A stretch of DNA of 64,000 nucleotides from Streptomyces albipurpureus (GTDB lineage Bacteria; Actinomycetota; Actinomycetes; Streptomycetales; Streptomycetaceae), in assembly GCF_023701525.1 (NCBI RefSeq), contig NZ_JAMQAW010000007.1, positions 261,474-325,473 on the forward strand, given 5' to 3'. A model generated the notes under the pieces. That model saw nothing but the letters and a program-made list of their open reading frames with translations, made no database searches and was not told where the DNA came from. The translations under genes and the position numbers were made by a program. Below are positions 36,425 through 45,228 of the stretch, piece by piece. Position 1 is the stretch's first letter; each line of letters opens with the position of its first letter.

Positions 36425-38227
36425 ATGTCTGATCAATCGGAGTCCTCCGCACGTCCTGCCGCCTCCGCCGCTTCTCCTGACCCCTCCGGCCTCTCCCGGC
36501 GCGGTGTGCTCCGCGCCGCAGCGGCCGCCGGAGCGTTAGGAATCCCGCTCGGCGCCGCGATAGCCGGGGCTTCCCCGGCCGCCGCGGCGCCCGGCATCGT
36601 TCCGAGCGCCGCACCCGGCCTTCCCGCCGGGCTCGTGCCCTACCTCTCCCCCTACGTGAACTGGGCCGGCGAGATCACCCACAGCGGTCTGTGGGCCTGC
36701 GCGCCCCGCACCGGGCAGGATCTGGCCGACCTCGCCAACTGGGCCCGTGCCAACGGCTGGCGGCTCCGCGCCCGGGGCAAGTCGCACAACTGGTCGCCCC
36801 TGACCATCACCCCCTCCACCGGGCACGACGCAAAAGTCCTCCTGCTCGACACCACCAAGCATCTGACGGCCATGGCACTCACCACCCCGCCCGCCGGCGC
36901 CCCCGGCGCGGTACGTGCGCAGGCGGGGGTGACCCTCGAAACGCTGATGGCCTTCCTCGCCGGCCACGGACTGGGCGTCACCAACACTCCTGCCCCGGGG
37001 GAGCTGACCCTGGGCGGCACGCTGGCCATCGACGCGCACGGCACCAGCGTCCCCGCGGACGGCGAGTCCGCCCGCCCCGGCCACACCTACGGAAGCCTCA
37101 GCAATCTCGTCCTGTCCCTCACCGCGGTTGTCTGGGACGCGGGGCAGGACGCCTATGTCGTGAAGACCTTCCGCCGGGGAACCGACGAGGAGTGCGAGGC
37201 GCTGGCCACCCACCTCGGGCGCGGGCTCATCGTGGAGGCCGAGATCCAGGCCGGCGAGGACATCCCGCTGCGCTGCCAAAGCCGCGTCGACCTCACCGCC
37301 GACGAGTTGTTCGCCGCACCCGGCAGCGCACTGGCCGCCCGGGGAAACACCTTCGCGGATTTCATGGCCGAGTCGGGACGGGTGGAGGCGATCTGGTTCG
37401 CCTTCACCGACCGGCCCTGGCTCAAGGTGTGGAGCCTCAGCCCGCGGCGACCACTCACCTCCAGGCGGGTGTACGCCCCGTACAACTATCCCTTCAGCGA
37501 CCTCATCCCCACCCCGGTCGCCCGGCTGGCCGGACTTCTCATCGGAGGCTCCTGGTTCCTCGCGCCGGCGCTCGGCGCAGCGCAGTACACGGTGGCGGCG
37601 ACCGGACTGACCGCGACCCTCGCGAAGGACCTGTGGGGTCCCTCGCACACCCTCCAGTTCTACTTGCGCCCCACAACACTCCGTGAGACGGCCAACGGAT
37701 ACGGGATCCTCACCCGGCGCGCCGATGTCCAGCGCGTTGTCTCCGAGTTCGCCGGCTACTACCGGCAGCAGCTCGCGGACTGGGCCGAGGCGGGCAGATT
37801 CCCGATCAACGGGCAGGTGGAGATCAGGGTCAGTGGCCTCGACCAACCCGGCGACTCCGCGGCACCGGGCGCCCGCCCGCCGCTGCTGTCCGTCGCCCGG
37901 CCACACCCCGACCACCCGGATTACGACTGCGTGGTGTGGGTGGACGTGCTGACCCAGCCGACCTCGCCCGGAGCCCACGAGTTCTACCGGGAACTGGAAC
38001 GCTTCCTCATGAGCACCTTCGACGGCACATACGCCCTCGCGCGCGTCGAGTGGTCCAAGGGCTGGGGCTATACGGACACGGCGGCCTGGGCCGACCAGCA
38101 GATCATCGAGTCGGCGGTACCCGCTTCGTTCGGCGCCGGGCAGTGGGCCGAAGCCGTCTCCATCCTCGACCGGCTCGATCCCCACCGGGTGTTCGGCAAC
38201 GCCTTCACGGATCGACTGGTCCGCTGA
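36425..38227 (+). CDS. Tat-exported FAD cholesterol-oxidase-like enzyme (VAO fold)
   Basis: 600 residues. A Tat signal (SRRGVLRAAAAAGALGIPLG, about 24-45) ends in AAAAP. The VAO/PCMH FAD-binding domain follows, with RARGKSHNWSPL (about 118-129) and GGTLAIDAHGTSVP (about 196-209). The second half matches the cholesterol oxidase substrate-binding domain of the Brevibacterium class II enzyme, ending VFGNAFTDRLV. It should oxidise a sterol or similar alcohol outside the cell with release of peroxide. The His in RARGKSHN is a candidate for covalent FAD attachment. Codon 38 (36536-36538) is TTA, which in Streptomyces needs the bldA tRNA, so translation may be tied to development. Confidence 0.9.
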   Translation: MSDQSESSARPAASAASPDPSGLSRRGVLRAAAAAGALGIPLGAAIAGASPAAAAPGIVPSAAPGLPAGLVPYLSPYVNWAGEITHSGLWACAPRTGQDLADLANWARANGWRLRARGKSHNWSPLTITPSTGHDAKVLLLDTTKHLTAMALTTPPAGAPGAVRAQAGVTLETLMAFLAGHGLGVTNTPAPGELTLGGTLAIDAHGTSVPADGESARPGHTYGSLSNLVLSLTAVVWDAGQDAYVVKTFRRGTDEECEALATHLGRGLIVEAEIQAGEDIPLRCQSRVDLTADELFAAPGSALAARGNTFADFMAESGRVEAIWFAFTDRPWLKVWSLSPRRPLTSRRVYAPYNYPFSDLIPTPVARLAGLLIGGSWFLAPALGAAQYTVAATGLTATLAKDLWGPSHTLQFYLRPTTLRETANGYGILTRRADVQRVVSEFAGYYRQQLADWAEAGRFPINGQVEIRVSGLDQPGDSAAPGARPPLLSVARPHPDHPDYDCVVWVDVLTQPTSPGAHEFYRELERFLMSTFDGTYALARVEWSKGWGYTDTAAWADQQIIESAVPASFGAGQWAEAVSILDRLDPHRVFGNAFTDRLVR

Positions 38228-38434
38228 TCTGAGGCCTTCACCTGCCGGGCTGGCCGTCCGGCAGGTGAAGTCCGGTATGACCGTGGTCAGCACCCGCCCG
38301 AGGCTACTCTCCGGCGCCCAGAGCGACTCCCGCCCTCCTGCGATCCGTCACCCCGACCCCCACCTCGTGACGCCGAGCCCGCTACCTTGCCGTCCAACGG
38401 GGACCGCGACTGCCGTAGCGCGGTGGAGGAACGG

Positions 38435-38701
38435 TCAGTTGACCTGGATCCACGCTGCGATCGCCAAGGCGAGGGGAGCTGGGAAGGCCAGGGTCCCCAG
38501 CAGCAGCATGCGGCTCAGCGTCCTCATTCGCCGTACACCGGGCAGCAACGCCACCCCGACCAACGCGGCCACCGCACCGCCAAGGCACAGCGCACACCGC
38601 AACGGCAGGCCACCCATGGGCGCCCCGGCCGCCATACCCCAGACCGTCACCATGGCTACCAGGAATGCCAGCCAGGCCAGCGAACGATCGTGGTCGACCA
38701 C
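38435..38701 (-). CDS. Small membrane protein
   Basis: 88 residues, three hydrophobic segments: LAWLAFLVAMVTVWGMAAG (about 8-26), LGGAVAALVGVALLPGV (about 39-55) and LLLGTLAFPAPLALAIAAW (about 66-84). Two cysteines (RCALCLGG) sit before the second helix. No family known. It lies between convergent or isolated genes without partner. Strand and frame are supported by typical composition only. Confidence 0.6.
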   Translation of the reverse strand: MVDHDRSLAWLAFLVAMVTVWGMAAGAPMGGLPLRCALCLGGAVAALVGVALLPGVRRMRTLSRMLLLGTLAFPAPLALAIAAWIQVN

Positions 38702-39119
38702 ACCACACCGGTCAGGATCACAACGCCGTTGCGGCGAGGCTCCGGGACCGGCCGGGCTGGGCCATACAGGGTCGCGTAGGTCTGAGGATGCATCCCCCGA
38801 TCCTCATGGTGAGAGGCCAACTCGGTATGAGGGCGGATACTCAGCCGTCCGCGAACACCTGCTCACCCTGCGAACCGCGACCAGATGCGCGCTGTCTGGT
38901 CCTCGTGTACGCGGCCTGACTCCGGCTGCGGCGGTCCCGCTGACGTTCACCAGGGCAGGCTCGTTGTCACCAACCGACCGTGAGGGGCGGTTGGTGACCC
39001 CGGTGAGGATGCACCAGCCGTCGAAAACCAGCCTCCACCAACCGTTTCCGCGCCGCGGCGAAGACGTTCAGCCCCCTTGGCACCGCGAACCCGCTCCCCC
39101 TCTTCCAACTCCGGCGGAG
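38702..39119. other. Gene-poor stretch
   Basis: Only shadow frames. The lost first part of the hydrolase relic that begins near 39120 is not found here. Confidence 0.45.
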
Positions 39120-39569
39120 CACCCGCAGGACCCGGTGCCCAGCAAGATCCTGACCGCCGCACCAGACGTCACCGTGCTGGTGCCCACCTGGTACCCAACA
39201 GCAGGGTGGGAGTGCACCAGCGTCAACACCTTCGGCAACGCGCCACCCCGGCTGGTGGAGGACCGCCGGGCCGAGAGCCGCAGAGTCGGCCTGGTGCGCT
39301 TCGGCACTCTCGACAACGGAGACCTCGTGGACGGACTCCACCTCACCGACAGCGGCTACGCGAAGACGGCCACCGTCTTCTACGGTGGACTGGCCAGAGC
39401 GGCCACCGACAGCTGGATCACCGAGAATGTGAGCGTCCCACCCACACCGGGCGGGATCTCCTATGACCGCGACGCCGATGTCAACGCTGATGGGAGAGCC
39501 GACTACCTGGTGATCGGCGCCAACAGCACAGTCCGGTGCGGCCGGTCGAGAGCGCGCGAGCTGGCGTAG
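39120..39569 (+). pseudogene. SGNH/GDSL hydrolase fragment with VCBS repeat
   Basis: The frame ends a SGNH hydrolase: ILTAAPDVTVLV, then RRVGLVRFGTLDNGDLVDGL and HLTDSGYAKTATVFY, the last carrying the Asp/His-type block (DGLHxxDxGY). It is followed by the start of a VCBS/FG-GAP unit (YDRDADVNADGRADYLVIG). The N-terminal half with the GDS serine is absent, a local frame slip garbles the VTVLV region, and the repeat is cut off at the stop at 39569. A dead fragment of a secreted lipase/esterase. Confidence 0.7.
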
Positions 39570-39577
39570 AGTCAAGG

Positions 39578-39614
39578 GGGCGGCCGAAGCCAGTTGCGTT
39601 GGCTTCGGCCGCCC
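39578..39614. terminator. Perfect 15-bp hairpin, probable bidirectional terminator
   Basis: The 15-base arms 39578-39592 (GGGCGGCCGAAGCCA) and 39600-39614 pair without mismatch around a 7-base loop. It lies between the ends of two convergent units. There is no T-tract, as is usual for GC-rich actinobacterial terminators. Confidence 0.75.
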
Positions 39615-39643
39615 GCTGTCGTCAGGCCGGGTAGTCCGGCCGG

Positions 39644-40600
39644 TCAGGCCAGGCGGCGCAGCCACCAGGAGCAGAAACCGGCCAGCAGCCCGGCGAGTGC
39701 GAGGAAGCTCACCGTCTCGATCCGCTGGAAGGCCCAGTACTGGTCGGCGGGCTGGTACTTCACCTTCACATGGAGGTCGGAGGTGGCGAAGCACTCCATG
39801 GGGTCGATCCTGGGGGCAGCGCAGCCTTCACTACCGCGGACCTCCTTGCCAGCCGAGTCGACCGCCGGACCGGGCTCGGACACGACCCAGTCGCCCGGCC
39901 TGGACACCCCCACCGTCAGATGGGCGTTGTCACCGGAACCCGACAGCTGGATCTGAATCCCGGTCCAGCCGTCTTTCGGGGCGCCGGACCCGCCGCCGGC
40001 GCCGGGCTGCCTCACGGCAAGGGAACTGAGTGCGACATCGGCGCTGTCCGGCGCCATGTAGTGCGGGCGGATCGCGAAGGGCACCAGGATCTGGACCGCG
40101 CGAGGACCATGTCCTCCAGGTTGAGCGGCTCCAGGACCCAGGAGACGTCGTGGACCGCCTGGTCGGCGCGCACGATGAACGTGCTCTGACGCTCGGTGTC
40201 GGTGGCCTGGATGACCCGCATGCCCTGCGGCAGGCTGGCGGCGTCGCGACGGGCGGTGGTGAGCCGGAAGTGGGTGGCGAGGAGCTCGTCGACGTCGCCG
40301 GCGACCTGGACGCGGGAGGCGACCAGCGAGATCAGGTGATCGCAGACCCGTTCCGGGTCGGACACCAGGTGCGAGGAGAGCACGACCGTGACACCGTGCT
40401 CGGCCGCGAACTCCATCAGGCTCTGCAGGAACTCGCGTCGGGCCTGCGGGGCCAGCGGCGACCGGCTCGTCGAGGATCAGCAGTTCGGGCCGTTTGGCCA
40501 CTGCGAGGGTCAGGGCCACCTGGGCGCGCTGACCGCCGGAGAGCTTGCCTGCCTTCTGGGCCAGGTCCAGGCCGAGCTGATGTATCCGCTCCTGCGCCAA
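39644..40600 (-). pseudogene. ABC transporter relic: ATPase piece joined to permease tail
   Basis: The frame begins inside an ATPase (IHQLGLDLAQKAGKLSGGQR, ELLILDEPVA: signature and Walker B). A shift leads to FAAEHGVTVVLSSHLVSDPE and DHLISLVASRVQVAGDVDEL in the next frame. A second shift returns to ILVPFAIRPHYMAPDS and a permease-like end (YQPADQYWAFQRIETVSFLA). Walker A is missing, and most of the permease is gone. The intact ancestor would be a two-gene ATPase/permease operon that lost its ends and middle. Confidence 0.7.
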
Positions 40601-40853
40601 TGCCCATCGAGCGATCCTGCCGGCACGGGGCTCCGGCCTCGCAGGCGATCCATGGCCCTGAGGGCCGCGGGCACCTACGGGTGCCGCTGAGTGGGTCTCA
40701 GCTCGTCAAGCGAAGGACCCACTCCGCAGCGAGCCGAAGTCCGTCGGATCCGCCTGCTCGGCCGCACCGACGCCGAAGTGATCGCGCTGGCCGAGCCGCA
40801 CGGCCTCAGGCCCCTGCGGCTGCCGCGCGGGTGATCCGGCCGTCGCGGGCACG

Positions 40854-41717
40854 TCATGGCTCGCGGAACTGCTCCACCAGTGCCACGAATCCGCTGGCGC
40901 CGTGACCGGCGGTCGCCGCCCGCTCGGCCAGGGCCCTGAGGAGCCTCGGCAGCTCGGCGTTGACGCCGAGCGACTCGCTCTCCTCGACCACATGCGCCAT
41001 CGCCGCCAGGTGGGTGTCGATGGTGCCGTCGTCGGCCGGGTAGCTGCCGCTGTCGACCTGCCGCGCGTACCCGGGCAGCCAGCCGGCCACCGTGTCGATC
41101 GCCGTCTGTGCGATGGGGAGGTACGCCGTGGCGGATACCCCGGCCGTGCCGAGGATCGCGGCACCGTTGAGGAAACCGTCGAGCATGCCCCACATAAGAA
41201 CGAGCGTCGCCATCTCGTGGGTGGCCGACAGTCCGGGTTCATCGCCGAGGTGAAGGCCCGTACCGAGGCTGCCCAGCGTGGACTCGTGGGCGTCGTACAG
41301 CGGTCGCGGCCCACTGTAGGCGAGCACGGCACCGCTTGTGCCGACGGCCTCCGGGACGGCCAGGATCCCGCCGTCGAGGTAGCCGCCGCCGCTGCGCGCC
41401 ACCTCCTCGGCGAGCGTCCTGGCGCGCGAGGGCGTGCCCGAGGTCAGGTTCACCACGACCCGGCCGTCGAGCGGTCCTTGCAGAACGTCCGCCGCTGCGT
41501 CGTAGTCCGACACACAGACCACCACCAGCGGGGAGGCCGCGATCGCGGCCGCCGGGGACTCGGCGAGCAGCGCGCCCCGAGCCACGAGGGCGTCGGCCTT
41601 GGCCATCGTGCGGTTCCACACGGTCGTCGGGTGTCCAGCGCTCAAGAACGCCCCGGCGAGGGCGCGGCCCATCAGCCCGAGGCCCAGAACCGTGACGGGT
41701 GTGCCAGTGTGCATCAT
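40854..41717 (-). CDS. Imine-reductase-like NAD(P)-dependent dehydrogenase
   Basis: 287 residues of the 3-hydroxyisobutyrate/6-phosphogluconate dehydrogenase superfamily. The NADP motif is VLGLGLMGRALAGAF (about 9-23), then VWNRTMAKADALVARG and VVNLTSGTPSRARTLAEEV. The C-terminal helical domain has DGFLNGAAILGTAGVSATAY. The usual catalytic Lys region of hydroxyacid dehydrogenases is not evident, and NLTSGTP is typical of imine reductases, so reduction of a cyclic imine is my preferred role. Paired ATGs at 41714 and 41717 follow an AGAAGGA site. Divergent from the MerR gene, which probably controls it. Confidence 0.88.
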   Translation of the reverse strand: MMHTGTPVTVLGLGLMGRALAGAFLSAGHPTTVWNRTMAKADALVARGALLAESPAAAIAASPLVVVCVSDYDAAADVLQGPLDGRVVVNLTSGTPSRARTLAEEVARSGGGYLDGGILAVPEAVGTSGAVLAYSGPRPLYDAHESTLGSLGTGLHLGDEPGLSATHEMATLVLMWGMLDGFLNGAAILGTAGVSATAYLPIAQTAIDTVAGWLPGYARQVDSGSYPADDGTIDTHLAAMAHVVEESESLGVNAELPRLLRALAERAATAGHGASGFVALVEQFREP

Positions 41718-41753
41718 GTGTTCCTTCTCTGATCGGTGGCACAATCGTCAACG

Positions 41754-41769
41754 TTCACACCGGTATGAA
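41754..41769. promoter_or_regulatory. Near-palindromic MerR operator
   Basis: TTCACACCGGTATGAA is a near-perfect palindrome (one mismatched pair) centred in the 70 bases between the divergent dehydrogenase and MerR starts, the typical place for a MerR operator serving both. Confidence 0.6.
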
Positions 41770-41787
41770 GGTCAAGGGGGATTTCGC

Positions 41788-42150
41788 GTGCTGATCGGGG
41801 AGTTGAGTCGGCGGACCGGGGTGAACACGCACCAACTGCGGTACTACGAGGCACAGGGCCTGCTGGTGCCCGACCGCGACGACAACGGCTACCGCGAGTA
41901 CGCTGACGACGCCGAGCTGACCGTGACCCAGATCAGAAGGCTGCTCGACGCCGGGCTGTCGACCCAGGAGATCCGGTACCTCCAGCCGTGCGTCACCGGC
42001 GCGGCCCCCGATCTGAAGCCCTGCCCAGAGACCCTGGACCTGCTACGGGCGCGCATCGCGGGCGTTGACGAGCAGATCGACACGCTCGTCCAGTCCCGCC
42101 AGACGCTGCGGGAGTACCTGGCCGCCACTGAGCGGCGGTTGGCCGGCTAG
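41788..42150 (+). CDS. MerR-family transcriptional regulator
   Basis: 120 residues. The winged HTH is at the start (LIGELSRRTGVNTHQLRYYE, then GLLVPDRDDNGYREY), followed by a dimerisation helix (TLDLLRARIAGVDEQIDTLV). Two cysteines (QPCVTG and KPCPET) flank the linker and might sense thiols or metals. The GTG at 41788 has a GGGGGA site; the frame is open upstream but has no similarity. Divergent from the imine-reductase-like gene. Confidence 0.9.
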   Translation: MLIGELSRRTGVNTHQLRYYEAQGLLVPDRDDNGYREYADDAELTVTQIRRLLDAGLSTQEIRYLQPCVTGAAPDLKPCPETLDLLRARIAGVDEQIDTLVQSRQTLREYLAATERRLAG

Positions 42151-42254
42151 ACGCGTGATGTACATGGCGTTCAGTGCCGCGCGGGCATCCCGTACGGTCG
42201 ATCCGGGCCTGCCCCGCCCCTCGTCGAAGTCGCAGGAAAGTCGCGGGCAACGTG

Positions 42255-44567
42255 CTAGCGACTTCGCTTGGCGCGCGAGTCATCACGCCAGAAGGCACGG
42301 GAGAACACCTTCTGGGTGTGCTTGGTCTGTGCGCTCCTCAACGTGCTTCGGAACTTCGCCTGACCGGCCGCCTGTTGGACGAGCTTGTTTGCGTCGTCCT
42401 TCAGGTCGGCTTCCGACAGTGCGATCACCCAGGTCGCCTGGTCCTCGACCGACCAGGTTTCCACCACTCTGGCGATGATGCAGGCGATGACGTCCGGGGC
42501 ACGTGGCGTGATCGGATGATCAAGAGCTCGTAGTTGCTTGACCAGCAGTACAAGGTCCCCGGGGTTCTTGTCGGAGAGGCAGCCTCGCACGACAGCGTCC
42601 ACCCCCTGCGGCAGACACGCCGCGTCAAGGGCGAGCAGCCAGGGCGCCATGTCCGCGCCGACCGCAGCACACGCACGGTCGTAGAGGAAGGCCTCGCGTG
42701 TGTAGGCCGCGCCCAGCTTGCTCAATTGATGGAGAAAGCTACCCGCGTGCCCGGTGGGGCGGGCGCAGAGAGTGTGTTGGACCACTACCTCCACCAGGAG
42801 CGGCAGCCCGTTCACATGGAGGCAGGTCAGAAGCTGGGCGACCTGCGTGGAACTCCCTGTCGCCGCCGCCATCGTCACCACGGCTTCGGCACCCGGATGT
42901 ATCTTCCCGAGTTCATGGAAGAGGGGTGCGACCGGGATACACGGGGTGCTCATCGCGGATATCAGGGTCTGAGTGGCCTGATAGTGGTGGTCCGTGGTGT
43001 AGAAGTCGGCGATCATCGCGGCGATGTCGGTGACAGACCGACGCTGAAGCGCCTGGTCCACGACTGCCGTGGCCGCCTCGTGCCAACCGGTCCGCTCCAG
43101 GGACTGCACCAGACCCAGCACATGTGTCATGGCTCGGCTCTGGGTGGCATCGAGAACCTGCTCGGCGGCGTCGGTTCTCCCCCTGGCCGTGAACAACCTG
43201 ATGGCCTCCACCACGTCCCTGGCATCGCGCTGGCCTGCTATCGCCAGGTTGAGAGCGTCAGCGTGCACGCGCTGACCAGCGTTGCGTAAGGCGATGTGCA
43301 GTTCCACCAGTCTCGGTACGCTCCGGTGTCCGACGGCCCGTGCCAGAGCCGCCACAGACGCCTCCTCAACCCGGGTGTCAAGGGTATCCACCGCCAGGGC
43401 GACGACATCCGTCACCGCGCGGACCGCGTAGGCAGCAGCAAGGAGGCTTTCCGCGAGCTCGCCCAGATGCTCCCTGTGTAGTACGAGAGCGAAACCAGCC
43501 ATGTCCCGGGGGGTGTGCAACTCGACTGACGCACGCAGCAGCGTCGCCACACAGTCCTCAAGCCCCGCGCGCTGCAGTTCCACCGCCAGGGCGGCTGACT
43601 CCGCCACTGGTCGCGTCATCAGCAGCGCGGGCAAGGCTGCCTCGGTATGCGCGTGGAGCCCGGCCTGCTGCAGTCCCGCCAAGAGCGCGGCGACCTCCTC
43701 TACCCGGCGCGAGCGGCTCACCGATGAGACGAGTTCTCGGGCCATCGCCTGGTGGGTACGGGACTCCAGGTCCTCGATGACCGCGACCAGCTCCTGCACC
43801 GACGCCGTACGGTCTGCGGCTTCCAACGCGGCCATCAGCGAGGAGACGCTGCCCGAACCCTCCTCCAACTGGGTCCTGGCATCGAGATCTGCTTCGAGTC
43901 GCCGGCACTGTTCTTCCGCTCCGATCAACTCGGCTCGTGTGACCGCGAGCTCCTCCTGCAGGAACAGCATCTCCACCCGCAGGTCCCGACATTCGGCGTG
44001 CAACTGCTCGTACTCGCCCTCCCACAGGGCCACCTCGGCCCGGTGCGCTGACTGCTGCGAATCCAGCTGCATCTCCAGACGCCTGCATCGACCGACGGTT
44101 TCGGCCAACCGGCCCTCCCGATTGAGTAGCGCCTCCTCCAGCGCACGCTGTCGAGTCTGTATCCGACGAGCCTCCTCGTCCACGGCCTCAAGCTGGTCCT
44201 GGAGCTTCTGGACCTCGCTGCTACGCCGATTCGAGGCGAGTGCCGCCCGGTGTGTTTCCTTCAACGCGGCCTCTGCCTGCGCCGTGAGTGGGGCGGATGC
44301 CTCACCCACGTCGCCGATCAGAGCCGCCACGAAGTTCCACGGGGGGACCCTGTCCCCGCTGAGATAGCGTGTCACGCAACTCGCGTCGAGATGGCGACGC
44401 ACACCATAGCGCCGAACACTCACTTCCAAAGCCCCGAAAAGCGCCCTCAAGTCCTCGGCAAGTGCTTGCTTCTCGGCGGGCAGGCCGCTCTTCAAGGGCG
44501 CCAACTGGGCTGCCTTGCCACGGCCGCTGGCCTGCGTGGCGCTCGTCTTGGAAGTGCTCTGGGGCAT
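42255..44567 (-). CDS. HTH protein with coiled coil and long helical-repeat domain
   Basis: 770 residues. Residues about 34-90 form an HTH (LAEDLRALFGALEVSVRRYG, then YLSGDRVPPWNFVAALIG). About 110-255 is a coiled coil (QLEAVDEEARRIQTRQRALE). From about 270 to 760 an all-helical repeat array appears, with units such as AALLAGLQQAGLHAHTEAAL and ELHIALRNAGQRVHADALN spaced about 35 residues apart, reminiscent of PPR/TPR or HEAT solenoids. No enzyme motif is visible. Probably a large sensor or scaffold with a DNA- or protein-binding head. Its start faces a 47-residue membrane protein gene about 200 bases away. Confidence 0.8.
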   Translation of the reverse strand: MPQSTSKTSATQASGRGKAAQLAPLKSGLPAEKQALAEDLRALFGALEVSVRRYGVRRHLDASCVTRYLSGDRVPPWNFVAALIGDVGEASAPLTAQAEAALKETHRAALASNRRSSEVQKLQDQLEAVDEEARRIQTRQRALEEALLNREGRLAETVGRCRRLEMQLDSQQSAHRAEVALWEGEYEQLHAECRDLRVEMLFLQEELAVTRAELIGAEEQCRRLEADLDARTQLEEGSGSVSSLMAALEAADRTASVQELVAVIEDLESRTHQAMARELVSSVSRSRRVEEVAALLAGLQQAGLHAHTEAALPALLMTRPVAESAALAVELQRAGLEDCVATLLRASVELHTPRDMAGFALVLHREHLGELAESLLAAAYAVRAVTDVVALAVDTLDTRVEEASVAALARAVGHRSVPRLVELHIALRNAGQRVHADALNLAIAGQRDARDVVEAIRLFTARGRTDAAEQVLDATQSRAMTHVLGLVQSLERTGWHEAATAVVDQALQRRSVTDIAAMIADFYTTDHHYQATQTLISAMSTPCIPVAPLFHELGKIHPGAEAVVTMAAATGSSTQVAQLLTCLHVNGLPLLVEVVVQHTLCARPTGHAGSFLHQLSKLGAAYTREAFLYDRACAAVGADMAPWLLALDAACLPQGVDAVVRGCLSDKNPGDLVLLVKQLRALDHPITPRAPDVIACIIARVVETWSVEDQATWVIALSEADLKDDANKLVQQAAGQAKFRSTLRSAQTKHTQKVFSRAFWRDDSRAKRSR

Positions 44568-44772
44568 GACTCAGTATCCGCCGCGCCGCCCGCTTCGGCA
44601 CCCACTTGGCTGTTGTCGCTCCAGTTGGCAACACCCGGGCCCGATGCCACCTGGAGGGGCAACACCTCAGCACCCCACACCACCCCCTCCTGCACCGATC
44701 ATGGGCACCATCAATGAACGCCGTCGGGTGAACGGCCCCTTCCAACCCCCGACGAGATCAGGAGAACCAGGC

Positions 44773-44916
44773 ATGACCGACACCAGTGACACGCCCCGCG
44801 AGCACCCGACACCATCGCCGTGGCATCGTCTCGCGACCCACGTGGTTCTCGGTGCTGCCGGAGCGACCGGCTCCGCAATTGTCACGCTGATCCTGAACTG
44901 GATACAGACCCGATAG
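44773..44916 (+). CDS. 47-residue single-helix membrane protein
   Basis: ATG at 44773 with an AGGAGA site seven bases upstream. A polar Pro/Thr-rich N-terminus (TDTSDTPREHPTPSPWHRLA) is followed by one helix (VVLGAAGATGSAIVTLILNW) and a short IQTR tail. It is too short for any family I know. Divergent from the 770-residue HTH gene. An in-frame ATG at 44701 lacks a ribosome site. Confidence 0.6.
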   Translation: MTDTSDTPREHPTPSPWHRLATHVVLGAAGATGSAIVTLILNWIQTR

Positions 44917-45228
44917 CCCCAAAGGTGTGACAAGCCGGTCCGAAAAGGCTCCTGGCCGGCTACACCTGGAACCGTCCGCTTGCTGATGATCCAGCCGGTT
45001 CCTCACCAACGGCGCCGCTGACACACCGCACCAGGCTGGGGAGTTCCCCAGAACGGTCCCGGCCCGCGCGGAGGACCTGGTCCTCGGTGTCCGACTCGCT
45101 GCTGATCAGACCGCCCCAGTGCCGGCCCGCGCACACTTGTCTCTCCGCCCGGTCCTCAAGCCCACCTGCCAGGACTGGTGGTGGTGCGTGCCGGCGGCAC
45201 GGTCGGACACACGCGCAGGTGCGTCTAC
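44917..45228. other. Short stretch with a possible leftward tail
   Basis: A leftward frame shows RHWGGLISSESDTEDQVLRA and further protein-like text ending at 44960, but without a plausible start. It may be a decayed gene. Confidence 0.3.

Noticed and set aside
36536..38293. 585-residue minus-strand frame
   Set aside because: Gly/Glu-rich mirror of the cholesterol-oxidase-like gene, with no domain.
38265..39119. Upstream part of the 434-residue plus frame
   Set aside because: No similarity to the lost SGNH N-terminus; only the part from about 39120 looks like protein.
40721..40834. Plus-strand tail RIRLLGRTDAEVIALAEPHG
   Set aside because: Reads like a protein end of about 35 residues but has no start and no family; too short to call.
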